DNA of 64,000 nucleotides, taken from contig CAYVTI010000004.1 in assembly GCA_964454545.1 (NCBI GenBank), positions 26,501 to 90,500 on the forward strand, read 5' to 3'. Both the position numbers and the translations under genes were made by a program. This document shows positions 44,575 through 53,943 of the stretch, in pieces. The notes beneath the pieces were generated by a model. That model was not told the DNA's origin, did not search any database, and saw nothing but the letters and a program-made list of their open reading frames with translations. Numbering within the stretch: position 1 is the stretch's first letter; every line of letters begins with the position of its first letter. Origin of the DNA: JABCZZ01 sp964454545. Its GTDB lineage: Bacteria > Pseudomonadota > Alphaproteobacteria > Rickettsiales > JABCZZ01.

Positions 44575-45250
44575 AGGCAACTGGGACGACCTGGGGACGC
44601 GCACCGCATCTTCCGTCGCACTCGCCCTGCTTGCGCTTTTTTGCGTATGGCTCGGTGGGGTGGCGTTTACTTCGCTGGTCATACTCGCCGCCGTACTGCT
44701 GATAAGGGAATGGAGCAATTTGACCACAAACCAGCCGCTGGTAATGCGTCTTATGGGTTACGTCTATATCATACTGCCCTGTTCCTGCATCATATGGCTA
44801 CGTGATATAAACCTGCCCAGCGATTATAATTTCGGCTTCAAGGTAGTGTTGGCGCTCATCGCTATCATCTCAGCCACCGACACCGGGGCCTATTTCGCCG
44901 GGAAGAAATTCGGGTACAATAAGCTCTGGCCATCGGTTAGCCCCAACAAGACCTGGGAAGGCTTGCTGGGAGGCATTGCCGTGGCAACCGTTACCGGAAT
45001 GATATTTGCAGCTTACATTAACCTGCAGCAGTCATTTATTGCCATCCTGTTCATAAGCCCCATTATCGCCGTGGTGGCCCAGGCTGGCGATCTTTTCAAA
45101 TCATGGATAAAACGCAGGGCTGGCGTCAAGGATTCCGGAACGCTTATCCCCGGGCATGGAGGGCTGCTTGACCGCATTGACGGGTATATGTTCACCACCC
45201 CCCTGCTCGCCTTGATCATTCATCTTGCACTGAAAGACATCATGCAATGA
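44555..45250 (+). CDS. cdsA: Phosphatidate cytidylyltransferase
   Basis: Makes CDP-diacylglycerol. 231 aa with several membrane helices and the C-terminal signature IKRRAGVKDSGTLIPGHGG followed by LLDRIDGYMF. The start is set at 44555 (GAGAGG upstream), inside the uppS 3' end. The stop overlaps the dcd start as ATGA. dxr and rseP, often next in this cluster, are replaced by dcd-hemC-hemD. Confidence 0.93.
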   Translation: MEPPANKGNWDDLGTRTASSVALALLALFCVWLGGVAFTSLVILAAVLLIREWSNLTTNQPLVMRLMGYVYIILPCSCIIWLRDINLPSDYNFGFKVVLALIAIISATDTGAYFAGKKFGYNKLWPSVSPNKTWEGLLGGIAVATVTGMIFAAYINLQQSFIAILFISPIIAVVAQAGDLFKSWIKRRAGVKDSGTLIPGHGGLLDRIDGYMFTTPLLALIIHLALKDIMQ

Positions 45251-46365
45251 ATGCATCGGGTATTCTCCCCTGCCAATCTATCCAGGCAATGCTCAGGCAG
45301 GGCATCATAAAAGCATCCCTGGCCGTTTCCGCAGATCAAATACAGCCTGCAAGCATTGATTTGCGGCTTGGCGATTTTGCCTACCCGGTAAACACCAGTT
45401 TCCTGCCAGGCCCGGATTCTACCGTTCCTGATAAGATGAAACAGATCGATGAGGATTTTGACAAATACAAAATCGATATCAAAGATGGCGCAGTCCTTGA
45501 GAAAGGAAGAGTATACGTCATCCCGCTAATTGAATCGCTTGCGTTGCCGGAAGATGTCATGGGATTTGCCAACCCCAAAAGCTCCACGGGCAGGCTCGAC
45601 ATACTTACCCGCCTCATTGCGGACGGCAGCACTATTTTCGATCAACTAAAGAACGGCTACAAAGGACAGATCTACATTGAAGTGGCGCCGCGCAGCTTCA
45701 GCATTGTCGTAAAAACGGGTCTGTGCCTTAACCAACTTCGTTTCCGCCGGGGGGGTATGCATATAGAAAAAAGCGAATGGCAGATGCTTATTAGCGGAAA
45801 GCAGATTGTGCATAATAATGAGCCTTTTGCACATGACGCCGAAGAACCAGGAATGCTGAAGGTTACGGTAGACTTAAAAGGAACGGGCAAGGAAGGCGAG
45901 CTCATTGGATACCGTGCCAGAAAGCATGCAGGCAGGATAGATCTGGAAAGCCGCAACTATGATCCGGCGGATTTCTGGGAACCCATCACAGCGCGTAAGC
46001 ATTCTTCCATCGTCCTTGATCCCAACGAGTTCTACATCCTCATGACTAAGGAAGCGGTAGCTATTCCGCCGGACTATGCCGCTGAGATGGTGGCGTATGA
46101 CACCCGGGCCGGTGAATTCCGCGTCCATTACGCAGGATTCTTTGATCCTGGATTTGGGTGGGACAGCGCCACCAGGAAAGCCGGAAGCAGCCGCGCCGTG
46201 CTTGAAGTCAGATCGCATGAGGTACCCTTCCTGCTTGAACATGGGCAGACAGTCGGCTGGCTGCGTTACGAGCATATGCTGGAAAGGCCGGACACGCTTT
46301 ACGGCCAGGGAATACGATCCAATTATCAGGGCCAAAGCCTCAAGCTGGCGAAACAGTTCGGCTGA
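45247..46365 (+). CDS. dcd: 2'-Deoxycytidine 5'-triphosphate deaminase, two-domain form
   Basis: 372-aa alphaproteobacterial-type deaminase with a duplicated dUTPase fold. First half: QPASIDLRLGDFAY, MGFANPKSSTGRLDI. Second half: MLKVTVDLKG, MVAYDTRAGEFRVHYAGFFDPGFG and HEVPFLLEHGQTVGWLRYE. Provides dUMP precursors. Coupled to cdsA (ATGA); hemC follows 5 nt later. Confidence 0.9.
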   Translation: MNASGILPCQSIQAMLRQGIIKASLAVSADQIQPASIDLRLGDFAYPVNTSFLPGPDSTVPDKMKQIDEDFDKYKIDIKDGAVLEKGRVYVIPLIESLALPEDVMGFANPKSSTGRLDILTRLIADGSTIFDQLKNGYKGQIYIEVAPRSFSIVVKTGLCLNQLRFRRGGMHIEKSEWQMLISGKQIVHNNEPFAHDAEEPGMLKVTVDLKGTGKEGELIGYRARKHAGRIDLESRNYDPADFWEPITARKHSSIVLDPNEFYILMTKEAVAIPPDYAAEMVAYDTRAGEFRVHYAGFFDPGFGWDSATRKAGSSRAVLEVRSHEVPFLLEHGQTVGWLRYEHMLERPDTLYGQGIRSNYQGQSLKLAKQFG

Positions 46366-46370
46366 ATAAT

Positions 46371-47288
46371 ATGAAAGACATGCCTCACATACGTGTAGCC
46401 ACGCGCAAAAGCCCCCTTGCACTCGCACAGGCGGAAATTGTCAGGCACAAGTTGCTTACCATATTTGAAGGCATCATTGTCGATATCATCCCCATGAGCA
46501 CGACAGGCGACGAGAATATGAACCTGTCACTCGCCGAGATAGGCGGCAAGGGACTTTTCACCAAGGAACTCGAGGAAGGGCTGTTAAGCGGCAGGATCGA
46601 CGTAGCGGTGCATTCCCTGAAGGATGTGGAAACCCGCTTACCGCAGGGCCTTTTGATAGCCGCCATGCTGGAGCGAGAAGACCCTCGCGATGTGCTGATT
46701 ACGCGTAATGCAGAGTCTCTTTCCACGCTTGCAAAAGGCGCTTGTGTCGGAACTTCTTCATTGCGCCGCGCAGCACAGCTTAAGATCAAGCGTCCTGATC
46801 TCAGAATAGTTCCCTTCCGCGGTAATATCGCTACCCGTCTTGCCAAACTGGAAAGCGGCGTGGTAGACGCAACCATGCTGGCGCTTGCCGGGCTGAAACG
46901 TCTCCATATGGAACACAAGGCAACGGAGATCCTGAGCGTAGAAGATTTCATTCCCGCCGTCGGGCAAGGCATCATTGCCATAGAATGCCATGAGAAGAAT
47001 ACGGTTCTAAGGGATATGCTCATGCATATAAACCATACCCCCACTTTTATTGCCGCAACCTGCGAACGCAGCCTGCTTTCAACGCTTGATGGCTCATGCC
47101 GGACGCCTATCGCCGGATATGCGGAACTTGAAAACGGAGTATTGCGCATTGACGCCCTGGTAGCCAACAAGAACGGTGTAAAACACGTCAGGATGAGCAA
47201 AACCGGCGATCCGGAAAAGGCCGCCGAAATAGGCAGGGAAACAGCGCTGGAAATGCTCGCCAATGGCGGGAAAGCATGCCTGACATGA
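46371..47288 (+). CDS. hemC: Hydroxymethylbilane synthase (porphobilinogen deaminase)
   Basis: Polymerises porphobilinogen to hydroxymethylbilane in heme synthesis. 305 aa. IRVATRKSPLALAQAEIV, GGKGLFTKELEEGLL, VHSLKDVETRLPQGL and TSSLRRAAQLK are present, with the dipyrromethane cofactor Cys243 in LDGSCRTPIAGY. Overlaps hemD by 4 nt. Confidence 0.97.
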   Translation: MKDMPHIRVATRKSPLALAQAEIVRHKLLTIFEGIIVDIIPMSTTGDENMNLSLAEIGGKGLFTKELEEGLLSGRIDVAVHSLKDVETRLPQGLLIAAMLEREDPRDVLITRNAESLSTLAKGACVGTSSLRRAAQLKIKRPDLRIVPFRGNIATRLAKLESGVVDATMLALAGLKRLHMEHKATEILSVEDFIPAVGQGIIAIECHEKNTVLRDMLMHINHTPTFIAATCERSLLSTLDGSCRTPIAGYAELENGVLRIDALVANKNGVKHVRMSKTGDPEKAAEIGRETALEMLANGGKACLT

Positions 47289-47998
47289 GCGGAAGAACTA
47301 TCGTAATAACACGCCCGAAAGCGGACGCGCTCAAGCTCGCGGATTCTTTAAAGAGGAAAGGCTTCCGGTGTATTATAGAACCGATGCTGCTCATCCATAC
47401 ACTGCATGAAAATGCAAAATCGCTGGAATATGCGCTGGATCGCGTTCCTCAGGCCATACTGGTAACGAGCAAACACGCAATCACTGCTCTGTCCCTGATG
47501 ACGCAGTTGCGCAATATTCCCATTGTAGCAGTGGGACAGGCAACTGCGAGCCGCGCTGCAAATCTTGGCTTTGAGAATGTTGATTTTGCGAGCGGCACTG
47601 CACATGCGCTGATTGCCCACGTGGCAAACAAGTATTCACCTGCAAACGGACCATTGCTCTACATCCGGGGAGTAGATGTCAGCGTTGACATCGCGGCAAA
47701 ACTCATGCAACAGGATTTCATCGTTGATTCCATCACCCTTTACCAGGCGAAACCAACCCACAAACTGTCGGATGAATTGCGCAATGCGCTCGCGGACGGC
47801 ATAGTCGATTCGGTGCTGTTTTTTTCACAGAACACCCTAAAAACTTATGCCAGGCTGATAACGGCCAATAGCCTGGCTGACGCCCACACACATATTACCG
47901 CCATCTGCATGAGCCGGGCAATAGCGGATAAGGCAAAAAGCCTGCTTGCATGGAAAGAAGTTATTCTATTTCCCAGGGATATTAAGAATATTCTGTGA
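47285..47998 (+). CDS. hemD: Uroporphyrinogen-III synthase
   Basis: Cyclises hydroxymethylbilane. 237 aa from ATG 47285, which forms an ATGA overlap with hemC; ATG 47276 is an alternative. Sequence conservation in this family is low; the N-terminal TIVITRPKADALKLADSLKRKG, ILVTSKHAITAL, LLYIRGVDVSVDIAAKL and VLFFSQNTLKTYARL fit HemD, and the position after hemC supports it. Confidence 0.88.
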   Translation: MSGRTIVITRPKADALKLADSLKRKGFRCIIEPMLLIHTLHENAKSLEYALDRVPQAILVTSKHAITALSLMTQLRNIPIVAVGQATASRAANLGFENVDFASGTAHALIAHVANKYSPANGPLLYIRGVDVSVDIAAKLMQQDFIVDSITLYQAKPTHKLSDELRNALADGIVDSVLFFSQNTLKTYARLITANSLADAHTHITAICMSRAIADKAKSLLAWKEVILFPRDIKNIL

Positions 47999-48002
47999 AC
48001 GA

Positions 48003-48506
48003 TTAAAACTTCTCGTTCTTATATACGCCCCAGATACTGGCCTTCTGTATCCATCCCTTATGGCCTGCGATCTGCATCTTGCACCATCCCAGATCACATT
48101 CGAGCAGTTTGCCCGTAACGCCAGGCTCGGCACGGATGACCGGCGCGGAATGTTCATCCGGCGCTCTTCTCAGCACGCCAATATTCTTTTTTATGATTGC
48201 CGTGCGCTTGCCCTGTAGCATCTGCTTGTGCACCCAGCCGACCGTACCGTCGGAATCCCGCACCTGTCTCCACTCTTCAAATTCCCGGATAATCTCTACA
48301 GGCAGTCCCTCATGCTTATACACCCAGTTGATGTTATAACGCGACCCCGGCCCTATGCGCATATTCACGTCATCCGACCTCAGCGAAGCGAAGCGGGGAA
48401 CCGGTAATTCTCCGTTATTATCCCCGGCAGAGCATGGCACGTTATACAGCGCCATAAGCAACATCGCTCCGTAAAAGCCTATATGCGATGACAGTTTTCT
48501 AGCCAT
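48003..48506 (-). CDS. Secreted SH3-domain protein
   Basis: 167 aa with a signal peptide (to about residue 28, ending VPCSAG) and two bacterial SH3-like units: one at about 43-98 (VNMRIGPGSRYNINWVYKHE, VGWVHKQML) and one at about 105-160 (VLRRAPDEHSAPVI, CDLGWCKMQIAGHKGWI). Probably binds cell wall in the periplasm. It is the last gene of the reverse run from 54879. Confidence 0.85.
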   Translation of the reverse strand: MARKLSSHIGFYGAMLLMALYNVPCSAGDNNGELPVPRFASLRSDDVNMRIGPGSRYNINWVYKHEGLPVEIIREFEEWRQVRDSDGTVGWVHKQMLQGKRTAIIKKNIGVLRRAPDEHSAPVIRAEPGVTGKLLECDLGWCKMQIAGHKGWIQKASIWGVYKNEKF

Positions 48507-48511
48507 AAATC

Positions 48512-49762
48512 CTAAGAAAGCTCCTGTTTATAGGCATCTTTGTAACCCATGAAAGAGAGGAATGAAATAACCGCGCACACCATAATGCACGCTGCGACTA
48601 TAGTATTCATCTGCATCTCATTGACAAGCCATGTTTCAACTACCGGCGTCAGTCCACCGAATACCGCCGCTATGTTATAGGAAACCGCCATTCCGGTATA
48701 ACGCACGCTGGTGGGAAACAGTTCAACCAGAAGCGCCGGCACAGCCCCGACATAGAACGCCACGATGACGGTAAACAGGATATTAGCGACAAGAATATGG
48801 CCAAACCCACCCTGCATCATCAAAATGAATATGGGAAAGGCCGCGAAGAAATAGGCTACCGCCACCCGCATCAGCACATACTTACGCCCGTATATGTCGG
48901 TAAGGTGCGCCGTAAGTGGCACCAGCAGCATCATGACCACCATGCTGATCGTGCTTATGGTATAAGCGCTCCTCAGCGAAAGTCCCAGCCCGGTTACCAT
49001 AAATCCGTTAAGAAATACCGTCAGGGTATAAAAAGGCACCGTCACGGCAATATAGATACCAATGCCACGTAGCAATTCTATCTTATGGCCTTTGAAAGTA
49101 TGGATAACCGGACTTTCGGACAGCCTGCCTTCATCTCTTGCCTTCTCATAATGGGGACTTTCATCGGTATTATTACGTATGTAGTATCCGACAAAGGCAA
49201 TAGCAACGCCAAACAAGAAGGGTATACGCCATCCCCAGCTCTGCAGGTCCTGCGGGCTCAGGCACTCTGAAAGCGTTGTAGCAATGAGCGAGCCAAGCAG
49301 CATTCCTGCGCACAGGCTGAGCACGGTAGCGCTTCCGGCAAGACCACGTCTTTCTATGGGGGAATGCTCCACTATGAACGTGATGGAACCGCTGAACTGT
49401 CCTGCAAGGGAAAGCCCCTGTGAAAGCCTTATCAGCGTCAGCAGAACAGGAGCCGCAATGCCTATGGAATTATACGCAGGGAGCAATCCGATGCACCCGG
49501 TAGGGATCGCCATCATGAGAATAGACAAGGTCAGGGAAAATTTGCGTCCGAACTTGTCGCCGATATAACCGAATAAAACCGCGCCTATGGGGCGCATGAT
49601 GAACCCTGCGGCGAACACGCCATAGGTAGCGATCATCTGTATATATACATCATGCCCGGGGAAAAAGAGCCTGCCAAGCAGCGGAGACAGATAACCGTAA
49701 AGTGCGAAATCATACCACTCCAGCCCGTTACCAATCATTCCAGCGATAACAACTCTGCGCAT
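48512..49762 (-). CDS. MFS transporter, metabolite:H+ symporter family (ProP-like)
   Basis: 416 aa, about twelve membrane helices. The MHS-family start AGMIGNGLEWYDFALYGY, the loop FGYIGDKFGRKFSL and ALLVELFPTSVRYTGMAVSYN are typical of ProP/ShiA/KgtP-like symporters. Substrate unknown. It lies 38 nt after tyrS on the same strand and 5 nt before the SH3 gene. Confidence 0.88.
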   Translation of the reverse strand: MRRVVIAGMIGNGLEWYDFALYGYLSPLLGRLFFPGHDVYIQMIATYGVFAAGFIMRPIGAVLFGYIGDKFGRKFSLTLSILMMAIPTGCIGLLPAYNSIGIAAPVLLTLIRLSQGLSLAGQFSGSITFIVEHSPIERRGLAGSATVLSLCAGMLLGSLIATTLSECLSPQDLQSWGWRIPFLFGVAIAFVGYYIRNNTDESPHYEKARDEGRLSESPVIHTFKGHKIELLRGIGIYIAVTVPFYTLTVFLNGFMVTGLGLSLRSAYTISTISMVVMMLLVPLTAHLTDIYGRKYVLMRVAVAYFFAAFPIFILMMQGGFGHILVANILFTVIVAFYVGAVPALLVELFPTSVRYTGMAVSYNIAAVFGGLTPVVETWLVNEMQMNTIVAACIMVCAVISFLSFMGYKDAYKQELS

Positions 49763-49799
49763 AGTTCTTATCGCGTCCCCGGCCTATAACACATAGCTG

Positions 49800-51077
49800 T
49801 TATTTTACTTTCACAAGAATATGATGCTTCTTCCCCGAGCTTATCTTGATATAGTCTTTTTTCTCCATATGCAATAGCGTTATGGGAATTTTCGGATCTT
49901 CGATTTTTTTATCATTTACACGTCCGCCACCGCCTTCAATCAGCTTGCGAGCCTCCCCTTTGCTTTCCTTCAATCCTGCCATATGGAATAATTCGTAAGC
50001 AGGAATACCGGTTTCCAGAGCGGATTCCTCAATGAAGATCGTTTTCAGGTTCTCTCCTACGCTGCCTTCCTCAAAGGTTTTGCGGGCAGTTTCGGCTGCT
50101 TCCCTTGCCGCCGTCTCACCGTGGCATAGTTTTGTAGCTTCATTCGCAAGGATCTTTTTGGCCTCATTGATTTCCGTGCCCTGTAACGCTTCAAGCCTCT
50201 TTATCTCACTGATTGGAAGCTCTGTGAAAAGGCGCAAGAACCTGCCGACATCACCATCCTCCGTGTTGCGCCAGAACTGCCAGTAATCAAACGGAGAAAG
50301 CATGTCGGCATTGAGCCATACCGCGCCGCTTGCCGTCTTGCCCATCTTGGCGCCGGACGCGGTGGTGATGAGCGGCGTGGTGAGGCCGAATAATCCATCA
50401 AATGTGTTTTGTTTTCCTTGATTCTTTTCCGCCATCAGCCTGCGGTTCAATTCCATTCCGTTTACAATATTGCCCCACTGCTCACGCCCGCCGAATTGGA
50501 GACGGCAACCATATCTTTCATATAATTCCACGAAGTCATAAGCTTGCAGAATCATATAATTGAATTCAAGAAATGTAAGCTCTTGTTCACGCTCTAACCG
50601 TATTCTCACACTTTCCATGTCAAGCATGCGATTTACATTGAAGTGCCTGCCGTAATCTCTTAGGAACTCTATATAGTTTAGCTTATCCAGCCAGTCCGCA
50701 TTGTTAACCATCAATGCATTTCCGCTATCCTCAGGGAAACGTATATATCTTTCGAATATCCGTTTGATGCTTTCCATATTGGCATAAATCTGATCTTCGC
50801 TCAGCAACCTGCGCGCTTCATCCTTGCCGGACGGATCTCCCACTTTCGTAGTGCCGCCCCCCATGAGTACAATCGGCTTATGCCCGCATTTCTGCAGCCA
50901 GTGAAGGATCATAATCTGTATCAGATTGCCTACATGAAGGCTGGACGCTGTGCAGTCAAAGCCTATATAGGCGGCGACCTTTTCCCTGGAAAGCAAGCGA
51001 TCCAGGCCTTCCATATCCGTGCACTGGTGCAGGAACCCGCGTTCTTCTATAATGTTAAGAAATTCTGACTTATGCAT
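49800..51077 (-). CDS. tyrS: Tyrosyl-tRNA synthetase
   Basis: Class I synthetase, 425 aa. The HIGH-type motif is in DCTASSLHVGNLIQI, tyrosine binding in MILQAYDFVELYERYGCRLQFGG, and the KMSKS counterpart in GAKMGKTASGAVWL. A C-terminal S4-like domain follows (GGGRVNDKKIEDP). It is 2 nt after the APC permease gene. Confidence 0.96.
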   Translation of the reverse strand: MHKSEFLNIIEERGFLHQCTDMEGLDRLLSREKVAAYIGFDCTASSLHVGNLIQIMILHWLQKCGHKPIVLMGGGTTKVGDPSGKDEARRLLSEDQIYANMESIKRIFERYIRFPEDSGNALMVNNADWLDKLNYIEFLRDYGRHFNVNRMLDMESVRIRLEREQELTFLEFNYMILQAYDFVELYERYGCRLQFGGREQWGNIVNGMELNRRLMAEKNQGKQNTFDGLFGLTTPLITTASGAKMGKTASGAVWLNADMLSPFDYWQFWRNTEDGDVGRFLRLFTELPISEIKRLEALQGTEINEAKKILANEATKLCHGETAAREAAETARKTFEEGSVGENLKTIFIEESALETGIPAYELFHMAGLKESKGEARKLIEGGGGRVNDKKIEDPKIPITLLHMEKKDYIKISSGKKHHILVKVK

Positions 51078-51079
51078 TT

Positions 51080-53044
51080 TCAGACTCGCATCGGCATGAT
51101 GATCATATTGTTGCCAAGACTGTGCAGGCGGCGCTGGATGATGTAGGCGTTCTGGTTGTAAAGGAACTGGGTGAAAAGATTTTCATCATCAAATATCAGC
51201 CTGCTGGAGAAAAATACCGATTTAGGGAAATCTTCGGTCACCTTATCGGTCAGCTCCGATACTTTCGCGACCACGTCCGTACCAAACGCCATATAAGAGG
51301 TAGCTGCCAATCCCCGCGCATGACAATAATTGATGTAATGCTGCAACGAGTTCTTGAACTCGTTACGCATGGCCTTTGCATTACCTGTCTCCGCCAGATT
51401 GCCGGAATCCACTTCGCCCACGCTTATGAAAACGAAGTTCTTATAGATGCCGGGAAACAGGCGCAGTACCCATAAGAGTGTGTGCATGCCACTGCCTATG
51501 CATTCGTTCACTATGAAGACGGCCGTCTGCTGCGTGGGATCAAGCTTGGGCGGATCGGCAACGGCTTTCTGCTTCATATCCGCAAAGAGTTCATCGGCAA
51601 GCGCAAGTTTCTGGCTTACCCTTTCATAGCTTTTGCGAATCCAGAGTCCCAGCAGGATAACACCGCTCGTGATAAGGATGGTGAGCCATCCTCCGGCAAA
51701 GAATTTCTCCGTTGTGGTAATGATCAGAATACTTGAGCACACAAAGAGACCCAGTGCGGATATCATAAATTTCCCCAGCCACGGCTTCTGTTCCCTGTGC
51801 TGCCTGAGCCAGTACCTGGAAAGTCCTAACAAGGATAAAGAGAAGGTCAGGAACACGTTAATACTGTAAAGCACCACCAGGACACTTACATCCCCCTCAG
51901 TTACCAACAGCACGATCAAGGAAGAGATTCCCATCAGCGTAATCCCGTGCTTGGTCACCAGGCGGCTCGAAAGGGAACTGAAGAAATGCGGCATCCATTT
52001 GTCAGTCGCCATATTGGCGAGTACCGCAGGACCGGCAAGAAATCCCGTATTAGCCGCCACAAGCAGCAGTCCCGCTTCCAGCGACAGGACTATGGTAAGC
52101 ATGATTTTTGAAATATCCTTGCCGCCTATCTGCCAGCCCTGCATGATGCTGCGGAAAGCGACTGCGTTAAGGGTCTGGCCATCCTGGTGCTCAGAACCCC
52201 ACAAAAGATATAGGATAATGATGCCGCCAGCGGTAAACGCCAGTGAGAATGCCAGCATGAACATCGTCATCTTTCCGGTTTTCACACGCGGCTCCGCGAG
52301 GGTCGTCACATAGTTGGAGACCGCTTCCAGCCCGGTATAGGTACCACCTCCCAGCGAGAATGCCTTGAGGAACAGCGACGCAACGAATACGAACCCCATC
52401 GCCTGCGTCATCAGGCGTGTTTCATCGATTGCTTGCGGAATAAGGACAGGCAGTCCCTTCGCATGCATCACGATGCCATATATGATGAGAAATGCATGGG
52501 TTAGCACAAAACCCAGAAAAATGGGCATCAGTACCTTTATCGATTCCTTTACCCCTCGCAGGTTCAGCAAAACCAGCAGCATGATAAGGAGGCATTCAAC
52601 CACAATCTTTATATGCAGGAGGCTTTCCGGCAAGAGACTGAAAAACGCGTCAACTCCGCTCGCGACGGAAATCGCGATCGTCAGGACATAATCCACAATC
52701 AGGGCGGAACCGGATATAAGCCCGGCATAGGGACCAATCAAAGTGCTTGCAACCCTGTACCCGCCGCCGCCATTGGGGAAAAGCTCAATAACCTGCGTAT
52801 AGGCAAGCGAAATGATAAATACCGTTAATGCAGTGGCGATAGCCAGATAAATGGCAAGCTGGGTATGCCCCCGCAAGGCGAGGAAAGCCTCCTCCGGGCC
52901 GTAGCAGGAAGACGACAGGCCGTCCGCCCCCAGCCCGATCCACGCAAGGAACGCGATCAACGCGATGCTGTGATGGGTATGCTTGCTGAACGGGTCACGC
53001 GGCGGACCAAACAGCACATACTTTATGGTATTGATATTATTCAT
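51080..53044 (-). CDS. APC-superfamily permease, KimA/YdaO-like
   Basis: 654 aa: about twelve membrane helices (residues 25-460) plus a cytoplasmic C-terminal part of roughly 180 residues (KLDPTQQTAVFIVNECIGS, NFVFISVGEVDSGN). GLGADGLSSSCYGPEEAF and LFPNGGGGYRVASTLIGPYAG resemble the KimA group of high-affinity potassium importers, where c-di-AMP control is known in Firmicutes. Potassium is the best guess; amino-acid transport cannot be excluded. It lies between ribA and tyrS in a tight operon. Confidence 0.8.
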   Translation of the reverse strand: MNNINTIKYVLFGPPRDPFSKHTHHSIALIAFLAWIGLGADGLSSSCYGPEEAFLALRGHTQLAIYLAIATALTVFIISLAYTQVIELFPNGGGGYRVASTLIGPYAGLISGSALIVDYVLTIAISVASGVDAFFSLLPESLLHIKIVVECLLIMLLVLLNLRGVKESIKVLMPIFLGFVLTHAFLIIYGIVMHAKGLPVLIPQAIDETRLMTQAMGFVFVASLFLKAFSLGGGTYTGLEAVSNYVTTLAEPRVKTGKMTMFMLAFSLAFTAGGIIILYLLWGSEHQDGQTLNAVAFRSIMQGWQIGGKDISKIMLTIVLSLEAGLLLVAANTGFLAGPAVLANMATDKWMPHFFSSLSSRLVTKHGITLMGISSLIVLLVTEGDVSVLVVLYSINVFLTFSLSLLGLSRYWLRQHREQKPWLGKFMISALGLFVCSSILIITTTEKFFAGGWLTILITSGVILLGLWIRKSYERVSQKLALADELFADMKQKAVADPPKLDPTQQTAVFIVNECIGSGMHTLLWVLRLFPGIYKNFVFISVGEVDSGNLAETGNAKAMRNEFKNSLQHYINYCHARGLAATSYMAFGTDVVAKVSELTDKVTEDFPKSVFFSSRLIFDDENLFTQFLYNQNAYIIQRRLHSLGNNMIIMPMRV

Positions 53045-53051
53045 TTAGGCA

Positions 53052-53939
53052 TTAATCTTTCAGATGATGACCGAGCTTGGATGCCTTGGTTTTAAGGTAT
53101 CTGCGGTTATGCATATTCGTTTCCGTCACTACCGGTTCGCGTCTTACCACTTCTATGCCATACCTTGCAAGCGCTTTAATCTTCTCCGGATTATTGGTAA
53201 TCAGCGTCACCTTGTGGAGACCTATGGATCTGAGCATTTCTGCGGCTACGGCGAAATCGCGCTCGTCGGGAAGAAAGCCCAGCGCTTCGTTTGCTTCCAC
53301 CGTATCCATGCCTTCATCCTGCAACTCATAGGCGCGGAGCTTATTGGCAATGCTTATCCCCCGCCCTTCCTGGCTTAAATAGAGGATGATCCCATTTTTC
53401 TGCTTCCCTATTATCATCAACGCTTTATGCAGCTGGTTGCCGCAATCGCAGCGCAGGCTGCCCAGTACATCCCCCGTAATGCATGAGGAATGGATTCTCA
53501 CGTAAGGCGCGGCCTGCTTTTGCGGCTCACCGACGACAATCGCCAGATGCTCCTGATGGCCGAAACGCGGCCTGAAGGCGATAATAGTCGTCTCGCCCGC
53601 ATCCTTAAGCGGAACACGGGCTTCACTTATCTTTTCGATGCCGGAGGCAAGCGCCAGAGGGTAATCCGCAATAGCCTGGGCAGTTACTTCCAGCAAATTA
53701 TCGCTGGAACCTGCGGCGTCCTTCTCTATAACAGCGTCAGGAAGCAACCCGGCGATTTTCATCAGTTTTACCGCCGGATGATTACTGTCCGTTATAACGT
53801 CTTTGCCCTTCTTATATTCCCCTGCCGCTACCCGGATATTTTTCCCTTTTATTCCTGAAATAATAACAGACTGGCCGCGCCGCAAATCGCTTGCCGCCCG
53901 TTCCACTTGTAAAATTATCTGTGAATGTTTGTCGCTCAT
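53052..53939 (-). CDS. ribA: GTP cyclohydrolase II
   Basis: Opens the GTP ring in riboflavin synthesis. 295 aa, without the DHBP synthase domain of bifunctional RibBA. The zinc site is SSCITGDVLGSLRCDCGNQL; GTP-binding and catalytic parts are LYLSQEGRGISIANKLRAYE, and NPEKIKALARYGIEVVRREP follows. A divergent N-terminal region of about 110 residues precedes the core, as in some alphaproteobacteria. It is 4 nt after the epimerase gene. Confidence 0.93.
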   Translation of the reverse strand: MSDKHSQIILQVERAASDLRRGQSVIISGIKGKNIRVAAGEYKKGKDVITDSNHPAVKLMKIAGLLPDAVIEKDAAGSSDNLLEVTAQAIADYPLALASGIEKISEARVPLKDAGETTIIAFRPRFGHQEHLAIVVGEPQKQAAPYVRIHSSCITGDVLGSLRCDCGNQLHKALMIIGKQKNGIILYLSQEGRGISIANKLRAYELQDEGMDTVEANEALGFLPDERDFAVAAEMLRSIGLHKVTLITNNPEKIKALARYGIEVVRREPVVTETNMHNRRYLKTKASKLGHHLKD

Positions 53940-53943
53940 TTTA

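Noticed and set aside
46385..47263. 292-codon open frame antisense to hemC
   Set aside because: Ser-rich shadow of hemC codons; the forward gene is unambiguous.
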